From Myxococcales bacterium (GTDB taxonomy: Bacteria; Myxococcota_A; Polyangia; Polyangiales; JADJMO01): a stretch of DNA of 64,000 bases. The notes beneath the pieces were generated by a model, which saw only the letters and a program-made list of their open reading frames with translations, was not told where the DNA came from and searched no databases. Positions within the stretch are counted from its first letter, which is position 1; each line of letters begins with the position of its first letter. The position numbers and the translations under genes were made by a program. Positions 1 through 11,415 of the stretch are shown here, one piece after another. The stretch is from positions 25,805 to 89,804 of the forward strand of contig JADJMO010000036.1 in NCBI GenBank assembly GCA_016709545.1, given 5' to 3'.

Positions 1-2
1 GC

Positions 3-752
3 AAGCGCCGTCGGGCCGACTTCGGTCTCGAGGATCTCGTCCGCTCGGGCACCCTCTCGCGGGGAATGGCCACCTTCCTCCAGCAGTGCCTGACCGCCAA
101 GGCCAACGTCCTCATCGCCGGGCCGCTCGGCTCGGGCACGACCACCCTCATCGGGGCCATGGCGTCGGCGTCCGGCGTCGAGGAGCGCACGTTCGTCGTG
201 CAGGAGCTCGACGAGATCGTCCTCTCCCAGCCGCACGGCGCCAACCTCGTCCTGCCCGACACCGCGGCCCAGGGCGCCAAGGTGGTGCGCATGGCGGCCT
301 CGCTGCGCCCCGATCGTCTGCTGGTCGGCACCCTCGCCGGGGACATCGTCGGCCAGGTCGTCGAGGCCATCGGCGGCGGCCTCGACGGCGTCATCGCAGC
401 CCTCCGCGGGCCCTCGTTGCGCCAGGCGCTCGCCCGCCTGGTGCCCGCCCTCATCGCCGCCCGCCCAGGGGTCGATCCCGCCAGCGCGCGCTCCTGGATC
501 GGCGCGTCCTTCGACGTGGCCGTCGAGGTCGCCCGCGTCGGTGGTCGGCACCGTGTCCTGCGCATCGCCGAGATCGAGGCCGACGCGGCCGAGATCCGCA
601 CCCGCGACGTGTTCCAGTTCGTGCTCGATCCCGCCACCGGGGACCGCGGCGAAGGCGTGTTCCAGCCCACCGGGGTCGTCCCCGCAGTGGTGCAGGAGCT
701 CCGCGCGCACGGTCACCGCGTCGACGAGACCACCTTCAAGAAGCCGCGCTGA
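3..752 (+). CDS. CpaF-like type II/IV secretion ATPase, degenerate, 5' partial
   Basis: This is the C-terminal 249 residues of a CpaF/TadA-family (Flp pilus, PulE/VirB11 superfamily) protein; the reading frame is open at the left edge, so the true start lies outside the window. The segment DFGLEDLVRSGTLSRGMATF is the typical CpaF lead-in to the ATPase core. In active CpaF this core powers pilus assembly at the inner membrane. Here the Walker A loop reads GPLGSGTTTL, with Thr replacing the invariant Lys. The Walker B-like segment reads RPDRLLVGTLAG where the family has VGEVRG, so the acidic residue is lost, and the usual HANS-type motif is replaced by ALRGPS. ATP hydrolysis is therefore doubtful (inference). 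A glycosyltransferase gene follows after 5 bases. Family assignment is confident; function as an ATPase is not. Confidence 0.8.
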   Translation, partial: KRRRADFGLEDLVRSGTLSRGMATFLQQCLTAKANVLIAGPLGSGTTTLIGAMASASGVEERTFVVQELDEIVLSQPHGANLVLPDTAAQGAKVVRMAASLRPDRLLVGTLAGDIVGQVVEAIGGGLDGVIAALRGPSLRQALARLVPALIAARPGVDPASARSWIGASFDVAVEVARVGGRHRVLRIAEIEADAAEIRTRDVFQFVLDPATGDRGEGVFQPTGVVPAVVQELRAHGHRVDETTFKKPR

Positions 753-757
753 CGCCG

Positions 758-1435
758 TTGTTCCCGAGGGATCGCTGCTGCGCGGTCGTCCCTGCGCTCG
801 ACGCAGCCCGGACGCTCGCGCCCGTGCTCGTCGGCGCGCGGGAGGTCGTGGCCAAGGTCCTGGTCGTCGACGATGGCTCGCGAGACGACACCGCCGCCCT
901 CGCCGCTGCGAACGGCGCCGAGGTGGTCCGCCACGCCATGAACCGTGGCAAGGGCGCAGCGCTCCGCACCGGCCTCGAGTGGTGTCGCGCGCACGGCTAC
1001 GAGGTCGCGCTCACCCTCGACGCGGACGGCCAGCACCCCCCGGCCGAGCTCGCCCGGTTGCTGTCGGCCTCCGACCGGGCCTCCGACCTCGTGCTCGGGA
1101 TCCGCAACCTGGTCTCGGCGGGTGCCCCGCGCGCCAACCAGCTCTCGAACGGGTTCTCGAACTGGTTCCTCTCGACGGTGCTGCACCAGCGCCTCCGCGA
1201 CACCCAGTGCGGGATGCGTCGCTACCCGGTGCGCGCCACCCTCGATCTCGGCGTCAAGGAGGACGGCTTCGGGTTCGAGACCGAGGTGCTCCTGCGCGCC
1301 GTCGCGGCCGGCATGCCGATTCGCGAGGTGGACGTGCAGGTCATCTACCCCCTGGATCGCACGTCGCACTTCGACGCCCGCCGCGATCCGTGGCGGATCG
1401 TCGGGCGGGTGCTCCGTACGCTGTCCGGCGGCTAG
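758..1435 (+). CDS. Family 2 glycosyltransferase (dolichyl-phosphate-mannose-synthase-like)
   Basis: A 225-residue GT-A fold glycosyltransferase. The N-terminus carries VVPALDAARTL, then VLVVDDGSRDDT (nucleotide-binding DDGS), GKGAALRTG and the DADGQHPP metal/donor-binding motif. The downstream QCGMRRYP and the terminal DRTSHFDARRDPWRIV block are typical of small polyisoprenyl-phosphate or sugar-transferring GT2 enzymes. No C-terminal membrane segment is visible, so it is a soluble GT2. The start is taken as TTG at 758 because the coding signal begins only after the preceding stop; no strong ribosome-binding site is seen and a slightly different start is possible. It is probably co-transcribed with the CpaF-like gene. 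Donor and acceptor cannot be told from sequence. Confidence 0.85.
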   Translation: MFPRDRCCAVVPALDAARTLAPVLVGAREVVAKVLVVDDGSRDDTAALAAANGAEVVRHAMNRGKGAALRTGLEWCRAHGYEVALTLDADGQHPPAELARLLSASDRASDLVLGIRNLVSAGAPRANQLSNGFSNWFLSTVLHQRLRDTQCGMRRYPVRATLDLGVKEDGFGFETEVLLRAVAAGMPIREVDVQVIYPLDRTSHFDARRDPWRIVGRVLRTLSGG

Positions 1436-1442
1436 CGGCGCC

Positions 1443-3335
<1,893 letters not shown>

Positions 3336-3414
3336 GCTCTAGAGCTCCTTGGGCTGCTGCTGGACCCTGCGTATGGCCTGCACAGGGTCGAGGTGCAACG
3401 CCTGCGCGGCCCGT

Positions 3415-4581
3415 TCAAGTCCGATCGCGCACGAGCACGAGCAGATCGAGGAAGTTCTGACCGCTCGGCCGGCGAGGGACGAGCGCGCCGCGACGCTCGA
3501 GGAAGGGGGCGTCCGCGAAGGCGGCGAGGGCCGCTGTCGCTCCGCTGGGGTCCTCGACCCGACCCCGCACGATCGCCCCCCCACCACCACCGCCGTCCAC
3601 GCCGTCGCTCGCGAGGCAAGCGAGCCGGACGTCGGCCGGGAGGCCCTGGCGCCACGCGAGCAGGGCCAGCCGTCCGAGCCGCCCACCGACCCCAGGATCT
3701 CGGGGCAGCCGCACGCTGGGCTCGCCGACCTGGACCCGAGCGTGGCCGGGGCCGAGCGCCTCGGCGGCGCGAACCAGCTGCTGGGCGAGCGCGTCGACCG
3801 ACGCGAGCGTCGGTGGGGCGAGCGTCGTCTGGTAGCCCACCCGCTCGAGCTCGTGGCATGCCGCGCGCGCGAGATCGAGCGGGCCCGCGACGCAGCGCTC
3901 GTCGCTCGGGGCTCCGTGGTGGTCGACGAGCGGGGCGTCCGCGAGGTGGGGTGCCCACCGCGCGAGGATGCGGCGCGCGTCCTCCTTCGTCGTCACGCAC
4001 GCGCTGGCGGGACCCGAGCCCACGGTCGCCGCGGCGCCCTCGACCACCTCGCCGTCGCGCTCCACGAGCACGTCGGACGCCACCCGCGTCAGCGTCCGGT
4101 GCCGACCGAGCAGCCCCCCACCCTTCAGCAGCGAGGCGTGGCGGCGGACCACGTTGATCTCCTCGATCGGAGCGCCGCTCCCGAGCAGGGCCGCGGCGAG
4201 CGCGCGCTTCTGCGCCAGATCGAGGGGCGGCGCGGGCGCGCAAGCGAGAGAAGAGGCTCCTCCGGAGACCAGCGCCACCAGCGTGTCCCCCGTACCGAGG
4301 CTCGCGGCGAGCGCCAGCGCGGCCCGCCCCGCCTCGACGCTCCGCGCGTCGGGGAGCGGATGCGAGGCGCGGACCACGGGTAGGCCGAGCGCGTCGGTGT
4401 CGTCGCTCGTCACCACGAGGAGTTCGTCGACCCGACCGAACGCATCGAGCGCTCCCCGCGCCATGCTCGGCGCGCCCTTGCCGAGCGCGATCACCACGCA
4501 CCGTCCGCCGCGCACTGGACCGAGGCTCGCGGCGACCCGGCTCCGCAGATCGATCCCGAGGATCAGCCGAGTGAGATCCAC
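3415..4581 (-). CDS. Glycerate 2-kinase (MOFRL/DUF4147 family)
   Basis: A 388-residue homologue of glycerate kinases of the GckA/TtuD/GLYCTK type, which phosphorylate D-glycerate to 2-phosphoglycerate. Visible motifs are GKGAPSM (residues 34-40), SHPLPD (73-78), SGGASSL (106-112), INVVRRHAS and KGGGLL. A C-terminal MOFRL domain has ASDGVDGGGG and ends GQNFLDLLVL. The GTG start at 4581 shares one base with the TAG stop of the upstream gene (TAGTG), which indicates translational coupling. It lies between an exported protein gene and glmS. The protein is somewhat shorter than the roughly 420-450 residues usual for the family. Substrate is inferred from family only. Confidence 0.85.
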   Translation of the reverse strand: MDLTRLILGIDLRSRVAASLGPVRGGRCVVIALGKGAPSMARGALDAFGRVDELLVVTSDDTDALGLPVVRASHPLPDARSVEAGRAALALAASLGTGDTLVALVSGGASSLACAPAPPLDLAQKRALAAALLGSGAPIEEINVVRRHASLLKGGGLLGRHRTLTRVASDVLVERDGEVVEGAAATVGSGPASACVTTKEDARRILARWAPHLADAPLVDHHGAPSDERCVAGPLDLARAACHELERVGYQTTLAPPTLASVDALAQQLVRAAEALGPGHARVQVGEPSVRLPRDPGVGGRLGRLALLAWRQGLPADVRLACLASDGVDGGGGGGAIVRGRVEDPSGATAALAAFADAPFLERRGALVPRRPSGQNFLDLLVLVRDRT

Positions 4582-5177
4582 TAGCGCTTCACGCGGTCGC
4601 CCGCGTCGGCGATGCCGAGCCGCACGGGCTCGTGCCAGCCGAGACCCAGCGTGAAGAGGCCCTGCGTGGAGGCCCCTTCACCCTCGAGCTTCGCGGCAGA
4701 GAACCGCAGCCCGAACCCGAGGCGCGCGAACAGGCCCCGCGCGCTGCCCATGAGCGGCAGCTCCACCGCGAGCCCGAGCAGGAGCCCCGGTCGCCTGTGC
4801 GAAAGGTCCCACGAGGGCCCGATCTCGAGGGCGAGCGAGTCGAGCGTGAGATCGCCGAAGGCGTGCCCCGTCTCCTGGGCCTTGAGGAACCGGATGGGGA
4901 ACAGCGGCCGGAGCTCGAACGGGATCGACAGCACGCGGACCTCGGAGGTGTACGCGAACGCGACGCCGATGCCCGCCGCCTCGAGGTAGCGGAGCCGCAG
5001 ATCCGCACCCGCCCCGGGCTTCTGTCCGACGCTCACGCCCCCGACGTGTCCGGCGAGACTCCCGTCCGCGGACAGCCGTCCGTACGCGCCGTCGCCGTCG
5101 CCCGCGCGAAGCGAAGAGGCCGCCGCCAGGATCGCGAACGCGACCCCGACCAGCGGCCCCTTGGACAAGAGACCCAC
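4581..5177 (-). CDS. Exported protein, probable outer-membrane beta-structure
   Basis: A 198-residue protein that I do not recognise by name. A classic Sec signal peptide (LSKGPLVGVAFAILAAASS, then LRA) is followed by a Gly-rich mature region. The mature part alternates hydrophobic and polar residues in short strands (for example RLRYLEAAGIGVAFAYT and LGLAVELPL), consistent with a small beta-barrel or beta-sandwich outer-membrane protein. The start is GTG at 5177, five bases after the stop of the inositol-phosphate synthase gene, and the 3' end overlaps the glycerate kinase start. Codon use matches the neighbours. The beta-barrel reading is inference; a C-terminal aromatic residue is absent (it ends DRVKR). 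Confidence 0.7.
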   Translation of the reverse strand: MGLLSKGPLVGVAFAILAAASSLRAGDGDGAYGRLSADGSLAGHVGGVSVGQKPGAGADLRLRYLEAAGIGVAFAYTSEVRVLSIPFELRPLFPIRFLKAQETGHAFGDLTLDSLALEIGPSWDLSHRRPGLLLGLAVELPLMGSARGLFARLGFGLRFSAAKLEGEGASTQGLFTLGLGWHEPVRLGIADAGDRVKR

Positions 5178-5182
5178 GACGC

Positions 5183-6499
<1,317 letters not shown>

Positions 6500-6505
6500 G
6501 CGAAA

Positions 6506-6513
6506 TCTCCTTT
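6506..6513 (-). promoter_or_regulatory. Strong ribosome-binding site of the inositol-phosphate synthase gene
   Basis: On the minus strand AAAGGAGA lies six bases before the GTG at 6499. It decides the start: without it the frame could be read 46 codons longer, through a stretch with no family similarity. Confidence 0.75.
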
Positions 6514-6686
6514 GGGGACGGGCCCTGTAGCACTCCGGCCCGCGGATGCGAACCGCTGATGCGAACCAGAGAGCACGCGCCGTTCCAGGCGCGAGGGCTG
6601 CCCTACAAGACGCCGTTTCAAGCCCGGCGTTGCACAAAGAGGCGACTGTGCGTGCGTGACGGAGGGAGCGCGACTGGGCGCGCGAT

Positions 6687-8912
6687 TCACGGTGGAGAGA
6701 AGCGCGCGGGCCACACCGGGACCGGCGCGCCCGCCAGCACCGCGTAGTGGACGAGGTTGGCCATGACGCGGACGACGTAGAGTCGAGTCTCGAGGAACGG
6801 GATGCGCTCGACGAACACGTCCGCGTCGAGCGAGCCAGCCTCGGAGAGCCAGCGCTTGGTGGCCCCCGCCCCGGCGTTGTAGGCCGCGATCACGAGCGGC
6901 GTCGCGGCCTCGCGCTTCGCGGGATCGGCGCCGGCGAGCTCCTTGTACAGATCGCCGAGGTGGTGCGCCGAGAGCTCGAGCTGGAGGAACGGCGCCTTGA
7001 GACCGGCGATGTCGTCGGGGTCGAGCGTCCGACCGAGACGCGCGGCGGTGGTGGCCGCCGTCGACGGCAGCATCTGGGCGATGCCGACCGCCCCGGCGGG
7101 TGACACGACGTCGATCGCGAAGCCGCTCTCCTGCCGGAGGATCGCGTGCACGAGGCCGCGCGGGAGCTTCTCCTTGGCCTCGAGCGCCGCGACGAGCTCG
7201 TCCCACGGCGTCGGGTTGGCGCAGCGGGAGAGCGGGTCGGCCTCGCCCATGCCGAGCTTGTACGCGAGCGACCCATCGTCGAGCGCATCGGCCGCGGCGC
7301 AGCGCTCCTTGCCGGAGAACGTGAGGTGGGGCCACAGGTCGCGGCGCACGCCCGCGGTGGCCAGGAGATCGAACGGCGCCGGCAGCGTCGGCAGCCCGCC
7401 CTTGGGGATGGGCCCCGTGGCCCACGTGCCCGGCGCGTCGCCGAGCTTGGTGCGGCGCGCGCGACCGACGAGGTCGAGGAACGAATACGGGTGCGCTGCG
7501 GCGAGCGCCGCGTAGGCCTTGCGCGCGCCGTCGGTGTCGCCGGCCGTCTCGGCGGCGACGGCCGCGAGGTGGACGAAGCGCGCCTTCGCGAACGACTCGT
7601 GGGTGTCACCCTCGAGCGCGGAGAACGCCTTGCGCGCCTCGGCCGCCTTGCCCGACGCGAGCAGCCCGATCGCGCGCGCGCGCTTGGCCTCGCGCACGTT
7701 GGACTCCTGCTTCGGGGCCTTGGCCCACGGGCCAGCGAGGTAGCGCTCGAGCGCCGGCAACGCGTCGGCCCAGCTCCCGTGCAGGTAGCGCAGCTGCGCG
7801 GCCAGCCACGCCGCCTCGGCGCCGTACCCGCTCGAGTGCTTCTTGGCGAGCGCCTCGTAGAGCTTGATCGCCGTCGGGTCGTCGCCCGCGCGGCTCTTCG
7901 CGCGGGCTGCGTGGAACGCGTCGTCGACGGCGTCGTCGTCGGCGCCGCCGAGCGCGGCCGCGGCGGCGAGTGCCTCGGCGGCCTTGGTGTAGGCCTTCGC
8001 GCGGTAGAGCACCTTGCCCTTCGCCCGCGCGAGCGCGCGCGTCGGGGGCGCGTCGGGGGCACCACCCGCGGCCGCGACGGCGGCGACCGCGTCGTCGGCG
8101 CGGCCGGCGCTGGCGAGCGCGTCGGCACGACGCAGGAGCTCTTTGGCCGACAGCGGCGCCGGGGGCTTCTCCCCGAGCTTGTCGAACGCGGTCGGCAGAT
8201 CGAGGAAGAGCGTGCGCAGATCGCCGTCGATCGCGGCGTCGACGGCCTTGCTGGTCGGGGACTTGCGCAGGAGCGCGAGGTGCCACGTGACGAGCTTGCC
8301 GCGGTCGAGGCCGGCGGCGTGGGCGCGCGCGATGGCCTCGTCGAGCGCGGCGCGCGCCCCGACGAGATCGCCCGTGGCCTCGAGCGCCTTCGCCCGCGTG
8401 CGGGCGGCGAGAGCCCCCTTGCGCCCGAGGAGACCGGCGTCCCCCGGCGCCGCGAGCGCCTCTTTCCAGCGCTCCGCGCACACCCAGGCGTCGACCTCGA
8501 GCCGCGCGAGGAGCTCGGGCATCGGCTTCGGGCTCGCCTCGGGGAGCAGCCGCGCGGCCGCGATCTCCGTCAGCCCGCGCTCGCCCTCTTCGCGTGTGCA
8601 GAGTCCGACCGCCACCCGCGCGCGCGCGACGCGGTGGCCGAACGCCTTGCGCGCGCCCTCCGGCAGCTTGTCGAGCGCCTGGGCCGCGAGGGCCCAGGCC
8701 TCGGCGCCGACGAGCGTGGCGGCGGGCAACGCCGTGAGGGGATCCACCGTGGGCGCGGCGGCGATGGCAGCATCGAACGCATCCGGAGCGTCGGCGTCTG
8801 CGTCGGACGCTGCATCCACCGACACCGCGGTCGTCGTGACCGGTGGCGTGGGCAGAGGAGGCTGCCTGCGGCAACCCACCAACGCGACGAGGAAGAGCAG
8901 GTGGGCGCGCAC
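6687..8912 (-). CDS. Soluble lytic murein transglycosylase lipoprotein (Slt70-like)
   Basis: A 741-residue periplasmic lytic transglycosylase. The N-terminal signal has a lipobox (LVALVGC, Cys14), followed by a low-complexity Thr/Ala/Asp linker. Residues about 60-540 form an alpha-helical superhelix of short repeats like the U-domain of Slt70. The catalytic SLT domain is at the C-terminus. ILRQESGF contains the acid/base Glu595 in the ES motif. It is followed by GAVGIAQMLPSTA, AAYNAG and ETRLYVVRV. Such enzymes cleave peptidoglycan glycan strands to 1,6-anhydro-muropeptides. The GTG start at 8912 has CCGGAG closely upstream. It lies 35 bases downstream of der. Confidence 0.92.
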   Translation of the reverse strand: MRAHLLFLVALVGCRRQPPLPTPPVTTTAVSVDAASDADADAPDAFDAAIAAAPTVDPLTALPAATLVGAEAWALAAQALDKLPEGARKAFGHRVARARVAVGLCTREEGERGLTEIAAARLLPEASPKPMPELLARLEVDAWVCAERWKEALAAPGDAGLLGRKGALAARTRAKALEATGDLVGARAALDEAIARAHAAGLDRGKLVTWHLALLRKSPTSKAVDAAIDGDLRTLFLDLPTAFDKLGEKPPAPLSAKELLRRADALASAGRADDAVAAVAAAGGAPDAPPTRALARAKGKVLYRAKAYTKAAEALAAAAALGGADDDAVDDAFHAARAKSRAGDDPTAIKLYEALAKKHSSGYGAEAAWLAAQLRYLHGSWADALPALERYLAGPWAKAPKQESNVREAKRARAIGLLASGKAAEARKAFSALEGDTHESFAKARFVHLAAVAAETAGDTDGARKAYAALAAAHPYSFLDLVGRARRTKLGDAPGTWATGPIPKGGLPTLPAPFDLLATAGVRRDLWPHLTFSGKERCAAADALDDGSLAYKLGMGEADPLSRCANPTPWDELVAALEAKEKLPRGLVHAILRQESGFAIDVVSPAGAVGIAQMLPSTAATTAARLGRTLDPDDIAGLKAPFLQLELSAHHLGDLYKELAGADPAKREAATPLVIAAYNAGAGATKRWLSEAGSLDADVFVERIPFLETRLYVVRVMANLVHYAVLAGAPVPVWPARFSPP

Positions 8913-8947
8913 GGTACTCCGGAGGGGAACGCTCGGCTGGGGTCGGG

Positions 8948-10393
8948 CTAGTCCGTCGTGTCTTCGCCGTCGCCGCGGCGACGCTTCTTGCGGTAGCGGA
9001 TGCGGATCGGCACGCCCTCGAACCCGAACCGCTTGCGGATCTGGTTCTGGATGTAGCGCTGGTAGCTGAAGTGCACGTTCTCGGGCTCGTTGGTGACGAT
9101 GATGAACGTGGGCGGGCGGGTCTCCGCCTGGGTGACGAAGTAGAGTCGCACCGCGCGGCCGCCGCTGGTGGGCGGCGGGTGGGTCGCGAGCACCTCCTCG
9201 AAGAAGCGGTTCATCTCGCCGGTGCCGATGCGCTTGACCCAGTCTTCACGCACCTTGGCGACCGTGTCGACGAGCGCGCCGACCCCTCGCCCCGTCTTGG
9301 CCGAGATGCGCACGATCGGCGCCCACGGCGTGAAGGAGATCTTGTCGAGGGCCTGCTCCTCGGCCTTCTTCAGGGCCTTGCCGTCGAGCAGATCGGACTT
9401 GTTGAGCGCGATGACCACGCCACGTCCGCGCTCGACCGCGAGGCCGAGGATCTTGGCGTCCTGCTCGGCCACGCCCTCGGCGGCGTCGCACATGAGCACG
9501 ACGATCTCTGCGCGCTCGATGGCGCGGATCGCGCGCAGCACGCTGATGCTCTCGATGGTCTCGTGGACCTTGGCCTTCTTGCGGATGCCCGCGGTGTCGA
9601 GCACCACGAGCGGCTGCTGCACGGTGCCGCCCTCGGTCTTGCGGGCGAAGTGCACGAGCGCGTCGACCGTGTCGCGGGTGGTGCCGGGGCGGTCGTCGAC
9701 GAGCGAGCGCTCCTTGCCGACCAGCCGGTTCAGGAGCGAGCTCTTGCCGGCGTTCGGGCGCCCGATGAGCGCGATGCGCGGCACGTCGACGAGATCGGCG
9801 AAGCTGTCCTCGGCGTCGGGGTCGGCCTTCGGCAGCTTGTCGACGATCGACTCCTCGAGCTCGGCGAACCCGCGCCCGTGGAGCGCGGAGACGGGGATGA
9901 TCTCCTTGATCCCGAGCCGGTACGCGTCGAAGGCGAGCGCGTCGACCTTGGGCGAATCGGCCTTGTTCGCCGCGTAGATCACGGGCTTGCTCGTGCCGCG
10001 CAGCAGCTGGACGGCCTCGCGGTCGGCGTCGGTCACGTCCATCGTGCCGTCGAGCACGCACACGATCACGTCGGCCTCGGCGATGGCGGCGCGGACGTGC
10101 CGCGCGATGCCCTGGCGCATCGGATCGTCGCTGTCCGGGTCCCAGCCGCCCGTGTCGACGAGCGTGTACTCGGCGCCGCGCGCGAAGGCGTCGCCGTAGT
10201 GGCGGTCGCGGGTGACGCCCGGCTCGTCGTGGACGATGGCGAGGCGAGCGCCCGCGAGGCGGTTGAACAGCGTGGACTTGCCCACGTTCGGTCTACCGAC
10301 GATGGCGACGATGGGGCGACCCCCGAGGCCGGCGCGGGCGCTGGCGGGGATCGGGTCTCTCTGGTGGGGGCGGGGGGCGAAGTGCTTGGTCAT
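8948..10393 (-). CDS. der: Ribosome-biogenesis GTPase Der (EngA)
   Basis: Der is an essential double-GTPase that acts in 50S ribosomal subunit assembly. The 481-residue protein has the family layout. G domain 1 has GRPNVGKST at residues 33-41, DTGGW and NKAD. G domain 2 has GRPNAGKSS, DTAGI and NKSD. A C-terminal KH-like domain follows, ending in a basic tail (RYRKKRRRGDG). The ATG at 10393 overlaps the ilvE stop as ATGA, so the two are translationally coupled. The N-terminal extension of about 25 residues before the first G domain is slightly longer than usual. No regulation is visible. Confidence 0.97.
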   Translation of the reverse strand: MTKHFAPRPHQRDPIPASARAGLGGRPIVAIVGRPNVGKSTLFNRLAGARLAIVHDEPGVTRDRHYGDAFARGAEYTLVDTGGWDPDSDDPMRQGIARHVRAAIAEADVIVCVLDGTMDVTDADREAVQLLRGTSKPVIYAANKADSPKVDALAFDAYRLGIKEIIPVSALHGRGFAELEESIVDKLPKADPDAEDSFADLVDVPRIALIGRPNAGKSSLLNRLVGKERSLVDDRPGTTRDTVDALVHFARKTEGGTVQQPLVVLDTAGIRKKAKVHETIESISVLRAIRAIERAEIVVLMCDAAEGVAEQDAKILGLAVERGRGVVIALNKSDLLDGKALKKAEEQALDKISFTPWAPIVRISAKTGRGVGALVDTVAKVREDWVKRIGTGEMNRFFEEVLATHPPPTSGGRAVRLYFVTQAETRPPTFIIVTNEPENVHFSYQRYIQNQIRKRFGFEGVPIRIRYRKKRRRGDGEDTTD

Positions 10394-11310
10394 GAGTAGA
10401 AGGTCAGCCACTCGGGGTGGGAGGTGTCGCGGCCGCGGACCACGTCGAAATAGCGCTCCTGGAGGCGCTTGGTGATGGGGCCAGGGCGACCGTCGCCGAT
10501 GGCGCGGTGGTCGCATTCGCGGACGGGGGTGACCTCGGCGGCGGTGCCGGTGAAGAAGCACTCGTCGGCCAGCCACAGTTGGTCGCGGGTGATGCGCTCC
10601 TCGAGCACGGGGATGCCCTCCACGCGAGCGAGGGTCATGATGGTGTCGCGGGTGATGCCGGCGAGGATCGACGACGCCAGCGGCGGGGTCACGAGGGCGC
10701 CCTTGCGCACGACGAAGATGTTCTCGCCCGTGCCCTCGCTGACGTAGCCCTGCGTGTCGAGCATGATGGCCTCGTCGTAACCGCCGAGCTTGGCCTCGCG
10801 CTTGGCGAGGATGCTGTTGGTGTACTGGCCGACGAGCTTGCCCTTGGCGAGCGACACGTTGACGTGGTGGCGGGCGAAGCTGCTGATCTTGGCGCGGATG
10901 CCGTTCGCGAGCGCCTCCTTGCCGAGGTAGCTGCCCCAGCGCCAGGCCACCACCGCAACCCGCGTGGGGTTGTCGGCGTAGATGCCCATCGCGCCGTCGC
11001 CCACGAAGGCGAGCGGGCGCAGGTAACCGGCCTCGAGCTGGTTGTGCTGGAGGACGGTCACGCAGGCGGCGCAGAGCTCCTCGCGCGTGAACGGCACGCT
11101 CATGAGGGCGAGCTTGCAGGAGTCGAACAGCCGATCGACGTGCTCGCGCAGGCGGAACACGGCCGAGCGACCGTCGGCGCGCTGGTAGGCGCGGATGCCC
11201 TCGAACGCCCCGAGCCCGTAGTGCAGCGTGTGGGTCAGGACGTGGACCTGGGCCTCCGCCCAGGGGACGAGCCCGCCGTCCATCCAGATCTCGGCGAGCG
11301 CATCGACCAT
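10390..11310 (-). CDS. ilvE: Branched-chain amino acid aminotransferase
   Basis: A class IV PLP-dependent transaminase that interconverts Val/Leu/Ile and their 2-oxo acids; cytoplasmic. The 306-residue length matches E. coli IlvE. Motifs include HYGLGAFEGIRAY, the PLP lysine (K158 in LAKGKLVGQY), the block EAIMLDTQGYVSEGTGENIF, GITRDTIMTLA and FFTGTAAEVTPV. The start is ATG at 11310, giving a family-standard N-terminus (IWMDGGLVPWAEAQVHVL). Its 3' end overlaps der by four bases. The divergent MshEN gene starts about 105 bases away, so both promoters should lie in 11311-11415. Confidence 0.96.
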   Translation of the reverse strand: MVDALAEIWMDGGLVPWAEAQVHVLTHTLHYGLGAFEGIRAYQRADGRSAVFRLREHVDRLFDSCKLALMSVPFTREELCAACVTVLQHNQLEAGYLRPLAFVGDGAMGIYADNPTRVAVVAWRWGSYLGKEALANGIRAKISSFARHHVNVSLAKGKLVGQYTNSILAKREAKLGGYDEAIMLDTQGYVSEGTGENIFVVRKGALVTPPLASSILAGITRDTIMTLARVEGIPVLEERITRDQLWLADECFFTGTAAEVTPVRECDHRAIGDGRPGPITKRLQERYFDVVRGRDTSHPEWLTFYS

Positions 11311-11415
11311 GCGCGGCCTGTACCGTTGCCTTTGGCCGCTGTCACGCCGGGCACCCTGCCGCGCCCGCAAGTCACCCTCGACGCGCGCCGGCCGGCCGGG
11401 TCTGATGGAGGCCGC

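Noticed and set aside
3339..3425. A protein-like tail (AIGLERAAQALHLDPVQAIRR) in another frame after glycerate kinase, suggesting one more frameshift
   Set aside because: MOFRL kinases normally end where the in-frame protein ends, and third-position GC of the tail is lower than in the neighbours; evidence too weak.
6600..6650. A tRNA T-arm-like stretch (GCCGTTTCAAGCCCGGCG)
   Set aside because: No matching acceptor, D or anticodon arms could be drawn around it.
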